Shown: positions 8,998 through 18,817, counted from the first letter of the stretch. The stretch is DNA of 64,000 nucleotides from Pedobacter alluvionis (GCF_003664035.1 NZ_RCCK01000010.1:1054001-1118000); one strand, 5' to 3'. Numbers and translations are program-made. The notes: a model not told the origin generated them from the sequence alone.

Positions 8998-9954
8998 AAC
9001 CTAAAAATTAAAAAGCATCCTGGTCGCTGCAAACTGCCAAATAACTCTTTTCAGAGATATAGGAAATGTGGGGCTACCACTCGACCAGGAATATTGTTAA
9101 AAATTAATTGCTGTTTTTGGATCTCTGAGATTAATTGAAAAAATATATTATTTAACAGTTTGCACCACTAATTTAGAAAAATTATCTAAAATCACCTAGA
9201 AAAATCTTAATTATTAAATTAATTATACCGGTTGCTATAAACCGCCAGTTAGATTATTGGAAAATTAATGTTGTGCATGGCAGGATTACCAGCATGATAG
9301 ATTGCTTCGTCGTTCCTCCTTATAATGATGTTTATGTAAACAACTGAATATTTATTGTTATTTTTTTGACCATATAAGACATTTAAGGACCGCATAAGCT
9401 TACATGTTCTTTATGGTGGAAAGCCTAAAGGATTATTGAATGAATTAGATGCTCTTAGGTGTCTAAGGTGGTTAATTAAACTGCCTGGTTTTTAATTTTT
9501 ACAACCACCTTAGACATCTTAGCTCAATGAGTTTTACAGGATGCAAATTTTAAACCTAATAAGTTAGAAAGCACATATAGGACGTCATTCCTGTTTTTTT
9601 TAGGCCACAGACCTGATGGTTACTCGCAACGACGACCGGTTTTTACAATCGGTTATTGGCAATTTATTTCGGGATCTATTTAAGATGCTGACCAGAAAGT
9701 AGCTATTGTGCCTCTTTGTTTTTGCGGCCATCTCCCAAAAGTAATGTCTATCCGTCTGTTAGGTGCTTTTAAGTGTTTTAAACACCGTCTTAAAAATAAA
9801 TAAGGGACGGCCTTTTTTGGGCGATACATTCATTTCGTAAATTCATTGTTTTTAACTAATTATGTGATTCAATAAATGCTTTATTTGCTTTACTGAATAT
9901 TTTTCCTTTACCCTATGCTGAGTTCACTATCAAAGCGCATTTTTGATTTAATTA
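8998..9954. other. Gene-free stretch of about 950 bp with a dispersed repeat
   Basis: No ORF with protein-like content is present. The stretch contains one copy of a dispersed repeat (about 9295-9540) and AT-rich sequence preceding the second sigma-factor gene. No tRNA or obvious promoter consensus was recognised. Confidence 0.6.
9295..9540 (+). repeat. Dispersed repeat family A, copy 1
   Basis: Shares long near-identical blocks with 48766-48968: AGATTGCTTC, CTTATAATGA..TTTATGTAA, GACCATATAAGACATTTAAG, and CTTAGGTGTCTAAGGTGG followed by its inverted partner ACCACCTTAGACATCTTAG. The last pair forms a hairpin at 9455-9522. This copy has roughly 45 extra bases before the hairpin compared with the other. 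It looks like a non-coding MITE/REP-like element. Confidence 0.75.
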
Positions 9955-10515
9955 ATGGAAGGAGAAGATAGTACAACACTCAATATCGATCAATTCGAAA
10001 CGATGTTTCGCAGAAACCATCAATTTCTGTGTGCTGTGGCTATGCAATATGTTCATGATCAGTTTGCAGCGGAAGATATGGTGCAGGACTTTTTCATAGA
10101 TTTCTGGCAGAGGCGCCATACCATTCAACTGACCACAGGTTTCGAAGCCTACGCGCGCAGGGCAGTAAAATATAAATGCATTGATTTTCTGCGTAAAAGT
10201 GCAGTGACTGAAAAGAGGAATTCTATGCTGGCCGCTCTGGAAGAGGAACAAGAACATCATGATGAGCAGGAATATAACGAAATCAGACATCAGCGCTATA
10301 TCAAAATCGTAGAATTGATTCAAAAATTGCCGGAAAACAGGCAAAATATATTTATTATGCATGCGGTTGATAAAATGAGCTATGCAGAAATCGCTAAAAA
10401 GCAAAATATTTCAATCAATACGGTAAAAACACAATTAAGCAGGGCTTATTCAGCGCTTCGTAATCATGCAATTCTTGTTTTTATTGCCTTTTCTTCATTA
10501 TCAGGGCGCTTTTAA
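9955..10515 (+). CDS. ECF RNA polymerase sigma factor, FecI-like
   Basis: A 186-residue ECF sigma factor. Region 2 is at about 15-80 (QFAAEDMVQDFFIDFWQRRH) and region 4 at about 120-170 (LPENRQNIFIMHAVDKMSYA, HTH IAKKQNISINTVKTQLSRAY). The hydrophobic C-terminal tail (AILVFIAFSSLSGRF) again resembles FecI-type sigma factors of SusC loci. It heads the operon sigma-FecR-SusC-SusD-TlpA; FecR starts 78 bp downstream. It should activate this operon when FecR is signalled by the STN domain of SusC. Confidence 0.95.
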   Translation: MEGEDSTTLNIDQFETMFRRNHQFLCAVAMQYVHDQFAAEDMVQDFFIDFWQRRHTIQLTTGFEAYARRAVKYKCIDFLRKSAVTEKRNSMLAALEEEQEHHDEQEYNEIRHQRYIKIVELIQKLPENRQNIFIMHAVDKMSYAEIAKKQNISINTVKTQLSRAYSALRNHAILVFIAFSSLSGRF

Positions 10516-10593
10516 ATTTATTCTGAAAAAAAAGTAGCCATTTTATCTGTTTGCTGTCACCCATTTTCGATATAGCTACGACAGTGTATTGAT

Positions 10594-11766
10594 ATGGATA
10601 AAAATCTCAGTCCTTTTACTCCTGACTGGAACCAGCTTTTAGACAAACTGGAAGCAGATGAACAGTCATCAAATTCCTTGAGTGCCGATGAACAGGTGCT
10701 TTTAGCGGAACTTCGTGCCATCAGGGATGAATCTGCTGACGCATTGAAAACATACTCAACTTTTAATACCGATAAAAAGTGGGAGGAATTAAAAGTGCAG
10801 ATTGACGTAACATCTGCTGTGCGGAGTAGGGGCAAGCTGCGTAAACTTTGGATCAGCATCGCGGCTGCGGCAGTTTTGCTCGTTATAGGGGGCAGCCTTA
10901 TTTATCACAGCAATCAGCCACAGCCACAAAATATAGTTAATATCATCAGGAACGATATCGCTCCTGGCAAAAACACAGCAACACTCACCCTTGATAACGG
11001 CAAAAAAATAGTATTGTCTGCTGCTAATGAGGGTAAACTGGCGAGTGAGGCGGGGATAGTGATCAGTAAAACTGCTGATGGACAAGTTGTTTATACTGTG
11101 AAAGATGGTAAAACGGCCGCAGGTACACACATCCATACCTTATCGACTGCCATGGGCGAAACTTACCGCCTCCGGCTGCCAGACCAAAGTGAAGTATGGC
11201 TGAATGCATCCTCCTCTATCAAATTTCCTGCATCATTTGCATCGGCGAAATTACGCGAGGTTGAACTTACAGGTGAAGCCTATTTCCAAATTGCAAAAGA
11301 CAAAACACACCCTTTTATTGTAAAAACCAACCTTCAGGAGGTACAGGTACTGGGTACACATTTCAATATCAACAGCTACGCTGATCATCACACAACAGTA
11401 ACTACGCTGCTTGAAGGAAGCGTGCAGGTATCAAATCATGCGGAACAGGGAAAAATCATCAAACCGGGAGAGCAATCGATAGTACAGGATGGGCAACCTA
11501 TTGCTGTTGCGCCTGCTGACATTAAAAATGTGATGGCCTGGAAAAATGGTTATTTCCGTTTCAGAAATGAATCGATTAAGGAGGTGATGGCAAAAATCAT
11601 CCGCTGGTACAATATTGACGTAGTATATACAGGTAAAGTAACAGATGAGAAATTTAATGGTAATATTTCACGTCAAAAAAATATAAGCGAAGTACTAACT
11701 ATGCTGAGCTATTCTAATGATGTTAAATTTAAAGTTGAGGGAAGGAGGGTGACAGTTATACAATAA
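10594..11766 (+). CDS. FecR-family anti-sigma factor
   Basis: A 390-residue protein, the same length as the FecR at 3889-5061. The N-terminal cytoplasmic part is at about 1-82, the membrane helix at about 85-105 (LWISIAAAAVLLVIGGSLIY), the FecR domain at about 180-275 (GETYRLRLPDQSEVWLNASS, GEAYFQIAKDKTHPFIVKT) and a C-terminal DUF4974-like domain at about 315-390 (YFRFRNESIKEVMAKIIRWY). It bridges the inner membrane and transmits the state of the partner SusC (11966) to the sigma factor just upstream. Confidence 0.95.
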   Translation: MDKNLSPFTPDWNQLLDKLEADEQSSNSLSADEQVLLAELRAIRDESADALKTYSTFNTDKKWEELKVQIDVTSAVRSRGKLRKLWISIAAAAVLLVIGGSLIYHSNQPQPQNIVNIIRNDIAPGKNTATLTLDNGKKIVLSAANEGKLASEAGIVISKTADGQVVYTVKDGKTAAGTHIHTLSTAMGETYRLRLPDQSEVWLNASSSIKFPASFASAKLREVELTGEAYFQIAKDKTHPFIVKTNLQEVQVLGTHFNINSYADHHTTVTTLLEGSVQVSNHAEQGKIIKPGEQSIVQDGQPIAVAPADIKNVMAWKNGYFRFRNESIKEVMAKIIRWYNIDVVYTGKVTDEKFNGNISRQKNISEVLTMLSYSNDVKFKVEGRRVTVIQ

Positions 11767-11844
11767 AAATCTACTATATCTACTCTATAGGAAATTCAAA
11801 GTACATCCCTGGAACCACAGGAGGATGTGCTCCAGAATAAAATA

Positions 11845-11868
11845 CCAGTCCGACGCTAATCGAACTGG
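11845..11868 (+). promoter_or_regulatory. Hairpin in the fecR-susC gap
   Basis: CCAGTCCGA (11845-11853) faces TCGAACTGG (11860-11868) with one mismatch and a 6-nt loop, followed by an A-rich run. It sits about 100 bp before the susC start, the same relative position as the palindrome at 3766-3791 in the first locus. Possible attenuator or RNA-processing site; role inferred only from position. Confidence 0.4.
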
Positions 11869-11965
11869 CAAAAAAAGGCTGGGAATTAACAAAAATTGTC
11901 AAACTAACCGCTAAAAGCCGCGATCTCGAAAATACAAGGCTTGAAGCAACAACCTAACTTACCAA

Positions 11966-14900
11966 ATGTACCAAATTTGCACTAAACCGGTGCGCTTTTT
12001 CAGCGCGCAAAATAACCTATGGAGAGTTATGAAGCTAACCACTTTACTCATGCTTGCTTTTTTTATGCAGGTAAGTGCGGGCACCTACGCACAGAAAATT
12101 ACTTTGTCAGCCAGAAATGCTGAATTGTTTACCATTTTTGATCAGATCAGCGACCAGAGCGGTTACGATTTTGTGATTACGAATTCTATATTAAAGAATT
12201 CCAAAAAAGTGACGATAGATGTTAAAAATGAGGAATTAAGTGATGTTCTGGATCAGATATTTAAAAACCAGTCGCTGGAGTTCACCATCGCTAACAAATC
12301 TGTACTGGTTAGAAAGAAAGAGCCTGCATTCCTGGAAAAAATTATCAAACGATTTCAATCGATCGATATTACCGGAAAAGTGCTGGATGAAAAAAATCTG
12401 CCGCTTCCCGGCGCTACTGTAAGCATAAAGGGATTGAAAAAACAGGTAGTGACCAATAAAGATGGCGAGTTTACATTGAAGGATGTTGATGAAGATGCTG
12501 TGCTGATGATTACATTTTTAGGCTATCAAACCAGGGAAATCAAAGCTTCGGGAAACCTGGGCAATATCATCCTAACCATTCAAACAGGTCAGCTGGATGA
12601 AGTGACCGTTTCCACAGGATATCAAACCCTGTCAAAAGAGCGTGTAACAGGATCATTTTCTACGTTATCATCCAAACAACTGGATCAACAGCGTTTAAGC
12701 AGTATGCAATCGCTGCTGGAAGGCAGGATACCAGGTTACAACAATGGTCTGATCAGGGGAACCACTTCAATGAACAACGACTTGGTACAGCCTTTATACG
12801 TGATCGATGGCTTTCCTGTGGAAAACCTGAAACTGGATGCCAACAATAAGGTAGCCCAAGGCATACCGGGGCTTAACCTGGAAGATATTGAAAGTATTAC
12901 GGTACTGAAAGATGCTGCTGCAGCATCTATCTATGGGGCACGTGCTTCCAATGGTGTCATTGTTATTGTTACCAAGAAAGCAAAAAAAGGCAAGCCACAA
13001 ATTTCTGCTTCCAGTACATTTACGCTTTCTCCTTACAGGCAATACACGGATAACCTTACCAATTCTGCAGATATTGTTGAACTGGAGAAGGAATGGGCTG
13101 CCAATAATCCGAATTTACGAGGTGCAAATGCAGGCACCTACGCGGCCAACTTATTACAGAATGTGGCCTACCCAAGCCAGGGCATTAATGCCATTCTTAG
13201 AAATGCTGCAGGCACACTTTCACAGGCAGATCTCAATACAAAATTAGGCCAGTTGGCCTCGGGGGGATACCAGTATTATGATGATGTTGAAAAGTATAGT
13301 AAACGCAGTCCTTTTTATCAGCAATACAACCTGAGTATTGGCAATGCGACAGAGAAAAATGCATTGTACACTTCCGCTACCTACCGCAATAACAAAACGC
13401 AGGATAAATATGCGGGTGATGAATCGCTAGGCATCAATATCAACAATACCACTCAGATCAATACATGGCTGACCATGGAGTTGAGCACATTCCTGTCTTA
13501 TAATGAAGGTACAACCCAACCTTACAACACCTTGTCGCCAGGTTATACCTTTTTACCGTATGACAGGCTGGTGAATGCAGACGGAAGCAACTTTACCTCT
13601 ACTGCTGCATCCCGTTTATCAGCAAATAACATGGCACTGATTAATAACAACCGGCTGTACAATATGGACATTACGCCATTGGATGAACAGGCATTGAACA
13701 TTGGTAAAACAAAGAATTTTACCAGCAGGTCGTTTGTCCGCCTGGGCGCAAAAATAACGGACTGGTTGTCTTACAAATCAAGTTTTCAATACGAGTATGC
13801 CACCAGCAGGCTCGATCAGTTGTATGATAAAAACTCCTATTTTGTTCGCAGCAAGGTAAATAGTTTTGCTTCTTTCAATCCTGTGAGTGGCGGACAGGCA
13901 ATTTTTAATCTGCCTTACGGAAATATCAATTACAAGGAAAATCAGTTCAATAATGCCTATAACTTCCGCCAGCAGTTAAACGTTGATAAAACTTTTGGGG
14001 AGAAACATAGCCTTACCGCAATTTTAGGTTCTGAGATCAGGAACAGAAAAATTGAATATGATAATCAGTCGCTTTACAACTATAATCCAAATACATTAAC
14101 CTACAGCCTGGTCAACCAGCCCTTATTGGGCAGCTACCCCGGTAATATTCTCGGCGGAGGAAATTTCACCGACAGGGATGCGGCTGTTAACAGGATCAGT
14201 ACAGAGCGTTTTGTATCTTTCTACAGTAATGTTGGCTATGCCTATGATGAAAAGTATCTCTTTACAAGTAGTATCCGCTGGGACAGGTCGAACCTTTGGG
14301 GTACGAGCTCCAAATACCAGAATACACCAATCTGGTCATTTGGTGCCGGCTGGAATATCAATAAGGAATCTTTCTTTAATGCAGACTGGGTAGACAGGTT
14401 GAAATTACGTGCTTCGCATGGTATCGGCGGTAACGTTTACACCAACAGCGCACCGTTTACTACTTTCAATTTCAATCCGAACTACAACGTAGGCGGTTTG
14501 CAGGCTATTATAGGTAGCAGGCCAAACCCGTTGCTGTCATGGGAAAAAACTACGACCACCAATGCCGGTCTGGATTTCGCAATTTTCAAAAACCGTCTCT
14601 CAGGATCGGTTGATTACTACCATAAAAATGGCAAGGATCTGCTGGCCAACACTCAGGGTGTGCCAACCGAAGGCTTCGGTTATTCAACCTACGTGATCAA
14701 TAACGGAGAGATGCTGAACCAGGGAGTTGAACTGGTCTTGTCTGGTGATATCATCCGTGGCAAAGACCTGACCTGGAATTTGGGGATGCAGTACGCCTTT
14801 AATAAAAACAAAGTTACCTATGTTAACGTAGAGGCACCTTTTTATGTTCTTCAGCTTGATTATCCGCAATCATTCCCACGTATCGGAAATCCATACAATG

Positions 14901-15538
14901 CCATTTACAGTTATCAATGGGCTGGTTTGAGTAATACAGGATTGCCACAGGTTTACAATGAAAAAGGAGAGAAGGTGCTGGCCTCACCAGCTACGCTGCA
15001 ATCTATTGTGTACAGCGGATCGACCGTTCCAAAATACAGCGGATCATTAAATAGTACGCTTTCCTATCAAAACTTCAGCCTGTCTTTCCTATTGACTTTC
15101 GAGGGCGGTCATAAAATGAGGGATACATTTTTACCTGTGCTGGGATCGAGCTATAACAGTGCCCTGAACGGATACGTCACCCAAATTTCATCGGTAAATA
15201 AAGATATCGTAAACAGGTGGAGAAATCCCGGAGACGAGCTGAAGACTAATATTCCTAAAGTTGTTTTTGCTGAAGATCCTACTTATAACAGCCAGAGTGC
15301 CGATATCTACAGAAATGCTGACATCAACGTACTGGATGCGACTAATATGCGCTTGAGAAATATTTCCCTGGCTTATAACGTACCACAACTGATCGCTAAA
15401 AAAGCAGGATTGAGCAATATCCGTTTCCAGTTTAACGTGGAGAACGCCTTTACATTGGCCAAATCCAAAACTGCAAAATACCTGCTCAACGGATACCTTA
15501 CTCCTAATTATGTATGGGGTGCTTATCTTAATTTCTAG
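11966..15538 (+). CDS. SusC/RagA-family TonB-dependent outer membrane transporter
   Basis: A 1190-residue outer-membrane importer. Signal peptide about 22-44 (MKLTTLLMLAFFMQVSAGTYAQ). STN domain about 45-120 (KITLSARNAELFTIFDQISD). Carboxypeptidase-regulatory-like domain about 132-205 (ITGKVLDEKNLPLPGATVSI). Plug with signature DIESITVLKDAAAASIYGAR at about 310-330. The remainder is a 22-strand-type barrel ending in an aromatic residue (GAYLNF). Its STN domain fits the sigma/FecR pair upstream, and susD follows after a structured 137-bp gap. The two SusCs in the window are similar in architecture but not close copies. Substrate is unknown; the downstream TlpA and absence of glycoside hydrolases argue against a simple polysaccharide locus. 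Confidence 0.96.
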   Translation: MYQICTKPVRFFSAQNNLWRVMKLTTLLMLAFFMQVSAGTYAQKITLSARNAELFTIFDQISDQSGYDFVITNSILKNSKKVTIDVKNEELSDVLDQIFKNQSLEFTIANKSVLVRKKEPAFLEKIIKRFQSIDITGKVLDEKNLPLPGATVSIKGLKKQVVTNKDGEFTLKDVDEDAVLMITFLGYQTREIKASGNLGNIILTIQTGQLDEVTVSTGYQTLSKERVTGSFSTLSSKQLDQQRLSSMQSLLEGRIPGYNNGLIRGTTSMNNDLVQPLYVIDGFPVENLKLDANNKVAQGIPGLNLEDIESITVLKDAAAASIYGARASNGVIVIVTKKAKKGKPQISASSTFTLSPYRQYTDNLTNSADIVELEKEWAANNPNLRGANAGTYAANLLQNVAYPSQGINAILRNAAGTLSQADLNTKLGQLASGGYQYYDDVEKYSKRSPFYQQYNLSIGNATEKNALYTSATYRNNKTQDKYAGDESLGININNTTQINTWLTMELSTFLSYNEGTTQPYNTLSPGYTFLPYDRLVNADGSNFTSTAASRLSANNMALINNNRLYNMDITPLDEQALNIGKTKNFTSRSFVRLGAKITDWLSYKSSFQYEYATSRLDQLYDKNSYFVRSKVNSFASFNPVSGGQAIFNLPYGNINYKENQFNNAYNFRQQLNVDKTFGEKHSLTAILGSEIRNRKIEYDNQSLYNYNPNTLTYSLVNQPLLGSYPGNILGGGNFTDRDAAVNRISTERFVSFYSNVGYAYDEKYLFTSSIRWDRSNLWGTSSKYQNTPIWSFGAGWNINKESFFNADWVDRLKLRASHGIGGNVYTNSAPFTTFNFNPNYNVGGLQAIIGSRPNPLLSWEKTTTTNAGLDFAIFKNRLSGSVDYYHKNGKDLLANTQGVPTEGFGYSTYVINNGEMLNQGVELVLSGDIIRGKDLTWNLGMQYAFNKNKVTYVNVEAPFYVLQLDYPQSFPRIGNPYNAIYSYQWAGLSNTGLPQVYNEKGEKVLASPATLQSIVYSGSTVPKYSGSLNSTLSYQNFSLSFLLTFEGGHKMRDTFLPVLGSSYNSALNGYVTQISSVNKDIVNRWRNPGDELKTNIPKVVFAEDPTYNSQSADIYRNADINVLDATNMRLRNISLAYNVPQLIAKKAGLSNIRFQFNVENAFTLAKSKTAKYLLNGYLTPNYVWGAYLNF

Positions 15539-15587
15539 GAAACCATTTTATACTGCATTTAGCAGCAAACAATATTTAAAGACATAA

Positions 15588-15676
15588 GTGATGAAACCGT
15601 CATGATTTTAAAAATCACAAAGTGGAATAAGTAAATCATGACAGCTTCATCACCATTAAAAACAAATTTATAAGGA
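15588..15676 (+). promoter_or_regulatory. SusC-SusD intercistronic hairpin, copy 2
   Basis: GTGATGAA-ACC-GTCATGATTT (15588-15608) pairs with AAATCATGAC-AGC-TTCATCAC (15633-15653) around a 24-nt loop, again with an ACC/AGC internal loop. CATTAAAAACAAATTT then leads to ATAAGG and the susD ATG at 15676. Compared with copy 1 at 1-132, two stem pairs differ by compensatory changes (A-T to G-C next to the internal loop, T-A to G-C next to ATGAA), which supports a selected RNA structure. Confidence 0.75.
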
Positions 15677-17091
15677 TGAAAAATATATTTTCAAACACCA
15701 TAAAATTAGTTGCCCTCGCTTTAGTACTGAGCTTTAGCAGCTGCAAAAAATTTATTGATATCCTTCCTGTAGGAAATGGCCAAATCCCTACTACGCTGTC
15801 AGACTATGAAGCCCTGATCCGCGACGAGTATGGTAACCACCGTTCAGATATCACCCAGGCAGTGCTCTTGCTCAATGATAAATTTGAAACCAGCAGCAAC
15901 CTGAATTACTATCCCCTTTACAAGGCGAATTACAACTGGAACGAATCGGCCGACAGGATTGCACTGAACAATGCCGATGAAGGTGCTTATTATAACAATT
16001 ACAAAGGGATTAATACCAGCAACCTGATTATTGAAAAGGCAGCGGGAACAACAGAGGGGACGGAGGCACAAAAAGCGGAACTGATTGGACAAGCGAAAGT
16101 ATTAAGGGCGATGGATTATGACATCCTGGCCAATTATTATGCAGATACTTATGAAGAAGCAAATGCAGCCACCAAATTATCTGTGCCGCTGATCCTCAGT
16201 GCTGATATTGGCGCGGCTTACACCCAGGTATCGATCAAAGAACTGTATGATTTTATGCTGAAGGATATCAATGAAGCCATTCCTGCTTTGAGCGCCACCA
16301 GCGCAACAGTACTGCATCCCAATCTCGGATCTGCGAATGCGCTGAAAGCAAGGATTCTTCTGCAAATGGGAAGATATGCTGACGCACTGGCTGCCGCAAA
16401 TGAAGCCCTGAAGTACAACGATAAACTGTTTGACTGGACAGCATTTTATAATACCTACAAAACGCAGATAGAGGCTGTTAATATCTATAACAATGCGCCT
16501 TCGCCAATGGGCTTTAATTACGTGGAAAATTATTATTTCCGTCACGGTGCATCTAGCAATGCCGGACGGGAACAGGCGATCCGTGTTGACCGGGCAACCC
16601 GATTTGAACAGGGGGATGCAAGATTTGCTTCCCGCTGGAAACTCAGGACAGTTGGTGCAGATACCTATTATACCAGCATCACAACGGGTTTTTTCAACGT
16701 GGGTGGTTTAACAACCACTGAAGTGTACCTGATCAAAGCAGAATGCCAGGCACGCCTCAATGATGTTCCCGGTGCAATGTCTACATTGAACGCTGTGCGG
16801 GTGAAAAGAATCTTTGCTGCGAAATATGTACCGCTGAGCGCATCTAACACCATAGAGGCTGTAAAACTCATCCAGCGAACCAAAGGAAACGAGCTTATTT
16901 TAGGGATTACTCCTTTTGCTGATGCACGCCGCCTGAATAAGGATCCGAACTACGCTGTTACGCTGAGCAAAACAGAAGCCGGACAGGCCTTAACACTTGC
17001 CCCGAATTCCCATCTCTGGACGATGCCATTTCCACAGGGCGCCTCTAAAAATCCGGGTAATGGTACCATTAAACAAAATGTAGACAAGTAG
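15676..17091 (+). CDS. SusD/RagB-family nutrient-binding outer membrane lipoprotein
   Basis: A 471-residue surface lipoprotein that caps the SusC barrel and binds substrate. The lipobox LSFSSC places the acylated Cys at residue 23. The helical TPR-like body includes AELIGQAKVLRAMDYDILAN and LGSANALKARILLQMGRYAD, and the C-terminal SusD domain includes TTEVYLIKAECQARLNDVPG and NELILGITPFADARRLNKDP. Length is normal for the family. It follows its susC after a structured 137-bp gap and precedes a TlpA-like gene, all one operon. Confidence 0.95.
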   Translation: MKNIFSNTIKLVALALVLSFSSCKKFIDILPVGNGQIPTTLSDYEALIRDEYGNHRSDITQAVLLLNDKFETSSNLNYYPLYKANYNWNESADRIALNNADEGAYYNNYKGINTSNLIIEKAAGTTEGTEAQKAELIGQAKVLRAMDYDILANYYADTYEEANAATKLSVPLILSADIGAAYTQVSIKELYDFMLKDINEAIPALSATSATVLHPNLGSANALKARILLQMGRYADALAAANEALKYNDKLFDWTAFYNTYKTQIEAVNIYNNAPSPMGFNYVENYYFRHGASSNAGREQAIRVDRATRFEQGDARFASRWKLRTVGADTYYTSITTGFFNVGGLTTTEVYLIKAECQARLNDVPGAMSTLNAVRVKRIFAAKYVPLSASNTIEAVKLIQRTKGNELILGITPFADARRLNKDPNYAVTLSKTEAGQALTLAPNSHLWTMPFPQGASKNPGNGTIKQNVDK

Positions 17092-17154
17092 GGAAAGTAT
17101 CACTGGACAATATGAGCCTTGAAAATGTAATCACCAAGTTAAAAACAATATAAT

Positions 17155-18273
17155 ATGAACAGTTTATTTAAAAGAATATTAACCATGGTACTTGTAGCGC
17201 TGGCATGTTATGCAGGCCCGCTATTGGCCCAGAACGGAAAATATGTGTTGACCGGTAATATACCTGCTGTAAAAGATAAGATCTATCTGGGTCACGAAGT
17301 TGGAGATAAATATGTCGTTACAGATTCAGCCAAAGTTGTTAACGGTACCTTTATGTTTAAGGGAATGGTTAAACAACCGGGATTTTATAAATTGGAAAGC
17401 AAGGGCCTGAAAAACCCAATACTTTTTATATTGGAGAATTCTGCTATCCATGTGGCCAAACCAGATAGTTTGTCTCAGGCGGTTATTAACGGATCTGCTG
17501 CGCAGGATGTATATATGGGTTTTTATAATGGTCCCTGGAAAGCAATTACTGCTAAAGCAGGGGACATTTACGGCCGGCTTGATCAGGCTGAGAAAGCGGG
17601 CAAAAAAGACACCGCTACCCGTGCAGGTTTCGACCGGGAATTCAGGATCCTGGATACACTGAACATTGCAGCTGTAAAGGAGTATATTCTCAAACATCCT
17701 GCTTCGGCCGGATCTGCAGCAATCATTTATGACCGCTTTATCGGTTATCCGAATTTTCCGGTGGCCGAAGCGTTTTTTGGGCTGCTGACTAAAGACGCGC
17801 AGCAATCAGAAATTGGCGAACAAATAAGCACAGCGTTAAAAACTAATGCGAAAACCGCCAAAGGAAAAGTTGCTCCTGCCATTGCGATGGCTGATAAGAA
17901 TGGAAAAATCGTGAAGTTGTCTGATTTTAAAGGTAAATATGTATTGGTTGATTTCTGGGCAAGCTGGTGCGCACCCTGCCGGAGAGAAAACCCCAATGTA
18001 GTGGCCGCTTACAAAAAATACCATGATAAAGGCTTTGAAATTTTAGGTGTATCCCTGGACTCCAAAAAGGATGCCTGGTTAAAAGCCATCGAGGCTGATG
18101 GCCTCACCTGGACGCATGTGTCTGATCTGCAGGCCTGGTCTAACTCCGCTGTTAAAGCTTATGGTGTAAAATCTGTGCCGGCAAGCTTTCTGCTTGATCC
18201 GGAAGGTAAGGTGGTAGGTAAAGATTTAAGAGGTGAGGAACTGAACAAAACCCTGGAAGGCATCTTCAAATAG
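17155..18273 (+). CDS. TlpA-like thiol-disulfide oxidoreductase with DUF4369-type N-terminus
   Basis: A 372-residue exported protein. The signal peptide covers about 1-25 (MVLVALACYAGPLLAQ). An N-terminal beta-sandwich of DUF4369 type (GKYVLTGNIPAVKDKIYLGH, about 27-120) is followed by a C-terminal AhpC/TSA-thioredoxin domain with DFWASWCAPCRRENPNV (CxxC at 272-275) and cis-Pro loop KSVPASF. It ends the sigma-FecR-SusC-SusD operon, 63 bp after susD, and an intrinsic terminator follows. It probably reduces or isomerises disulfides in periplasmic partners of the locus; the partner is unknown. Confidence 0.93.
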   Translation: MNSLFKRILTMVLVALACYAGPLLAQNGKYVLTGNIPAVKDKIYLGHEVGDKYVVTDSAKVVNGTFMFKGMVKQPGFYKLESKGLKNPILFILENSAIHVAKPDSLSQAVINGSAAQDVYMGFYNGPWKAITAKAGDIYGRLDQAEKAGKKDTATRAGFDREFRILDTLNIAAVKEYILKHPASAGSAAIIYDRFIGYPNFPVAEAFFGLLTKDAQQSEIGEQISTALKTNAKTAKGKVAPAIAMADKNGKIVKLSDFKGKYVLVDFWASWCAPCRRENPNVVAAYKKYHDKGFEILGVSLDSKKDAWLKAIEADGLTWTHVSDLQAWSNSAVKAYGVKSVPASFLLDPEGKVVGKDLRGEELNKTLEGIFK

Positions 18274-18291
18274 GATTTACGTACACAATAT

Positions 18292-18333
18292 AAAATAGCT
18301 GCGGCCTTTGGGTTTGCAGCTATTTTTGTTTTT
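18292..18333 (+). terminator. Intrinsic terminator of the sigma-FecR-SusCD-TlpA operon
   Basis: AAATAGCTGC (18293-18302) pairs with GCAGCTATTT (18316-18325) across a 13-nt loop and runs into TTTTTGTTTTT. It starts 19 bp after the TlpA stop codon, a typical Rho-independent terminator. Confidence 0.85.
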
Positions 18334-18535
18334 AAGAAGGTTATAGGGATAAACATCTCCATGAATTTTCATTTAAGATGATCAATAATCTGCCTGATTG
18401 TGATAAAAAAATCAATCGCATCATGTTTGAAACTGCATTCAGGATACGCGAATTCGGATGGCATGGTGGTAACTCTGGCCTTAATTTTGAAAAAAATCAA
18501 CTCAATTGGAAACCCTACCTGATCGGATAATTGAA

Positions 18536-18585
18536 ATGTAGTAAGCCCTCTTTATGATCTGGGTCATAAAGAGGGCTTACTACAT
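18536..18585. repeat. Perfect 22-bp inverted repeat with 6-nt loop
   Basis: ATGTAGTAAGCCCTCTTTAT plus GA is followed by TCTGGG and the exact complement ending in TACAT. The hairpin has no T tail and stands about 260 bp after the TlpA operon and 230 bp before the esterase gene. The stretch 18334-18817 otherwise holds no recognisable gene. It could be a bidirectional transcription stop, a protein-binding palindrome or a mobile hairpin. Confidence 0.8.
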
Positions 18586-18817
18586 ATATTATATTTGTCA
18601 AATAACTGAATTCCTAATGATGGTCGATAACTAATAAATCTGCAATTTAAACGCAAGTATAATCCGTGCATATAAAAAGCGTTATCGACATAAAAAGCAA
18701 TCAAGTTGGCAGGCTAAGCGCTGGACGACAATGATTTATGTGTTTAAATAGGTTTACAGAGATTTATTATATTATTGAATTATAAATAAAACATTGGTGG
18801 TATTCTAAAAAAGAAAT

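Noticed and set aside
9952..10404. 150-codon minus-strand ORF
   Set aside because: Exactly antisense to the ECF sigma-factor gene.
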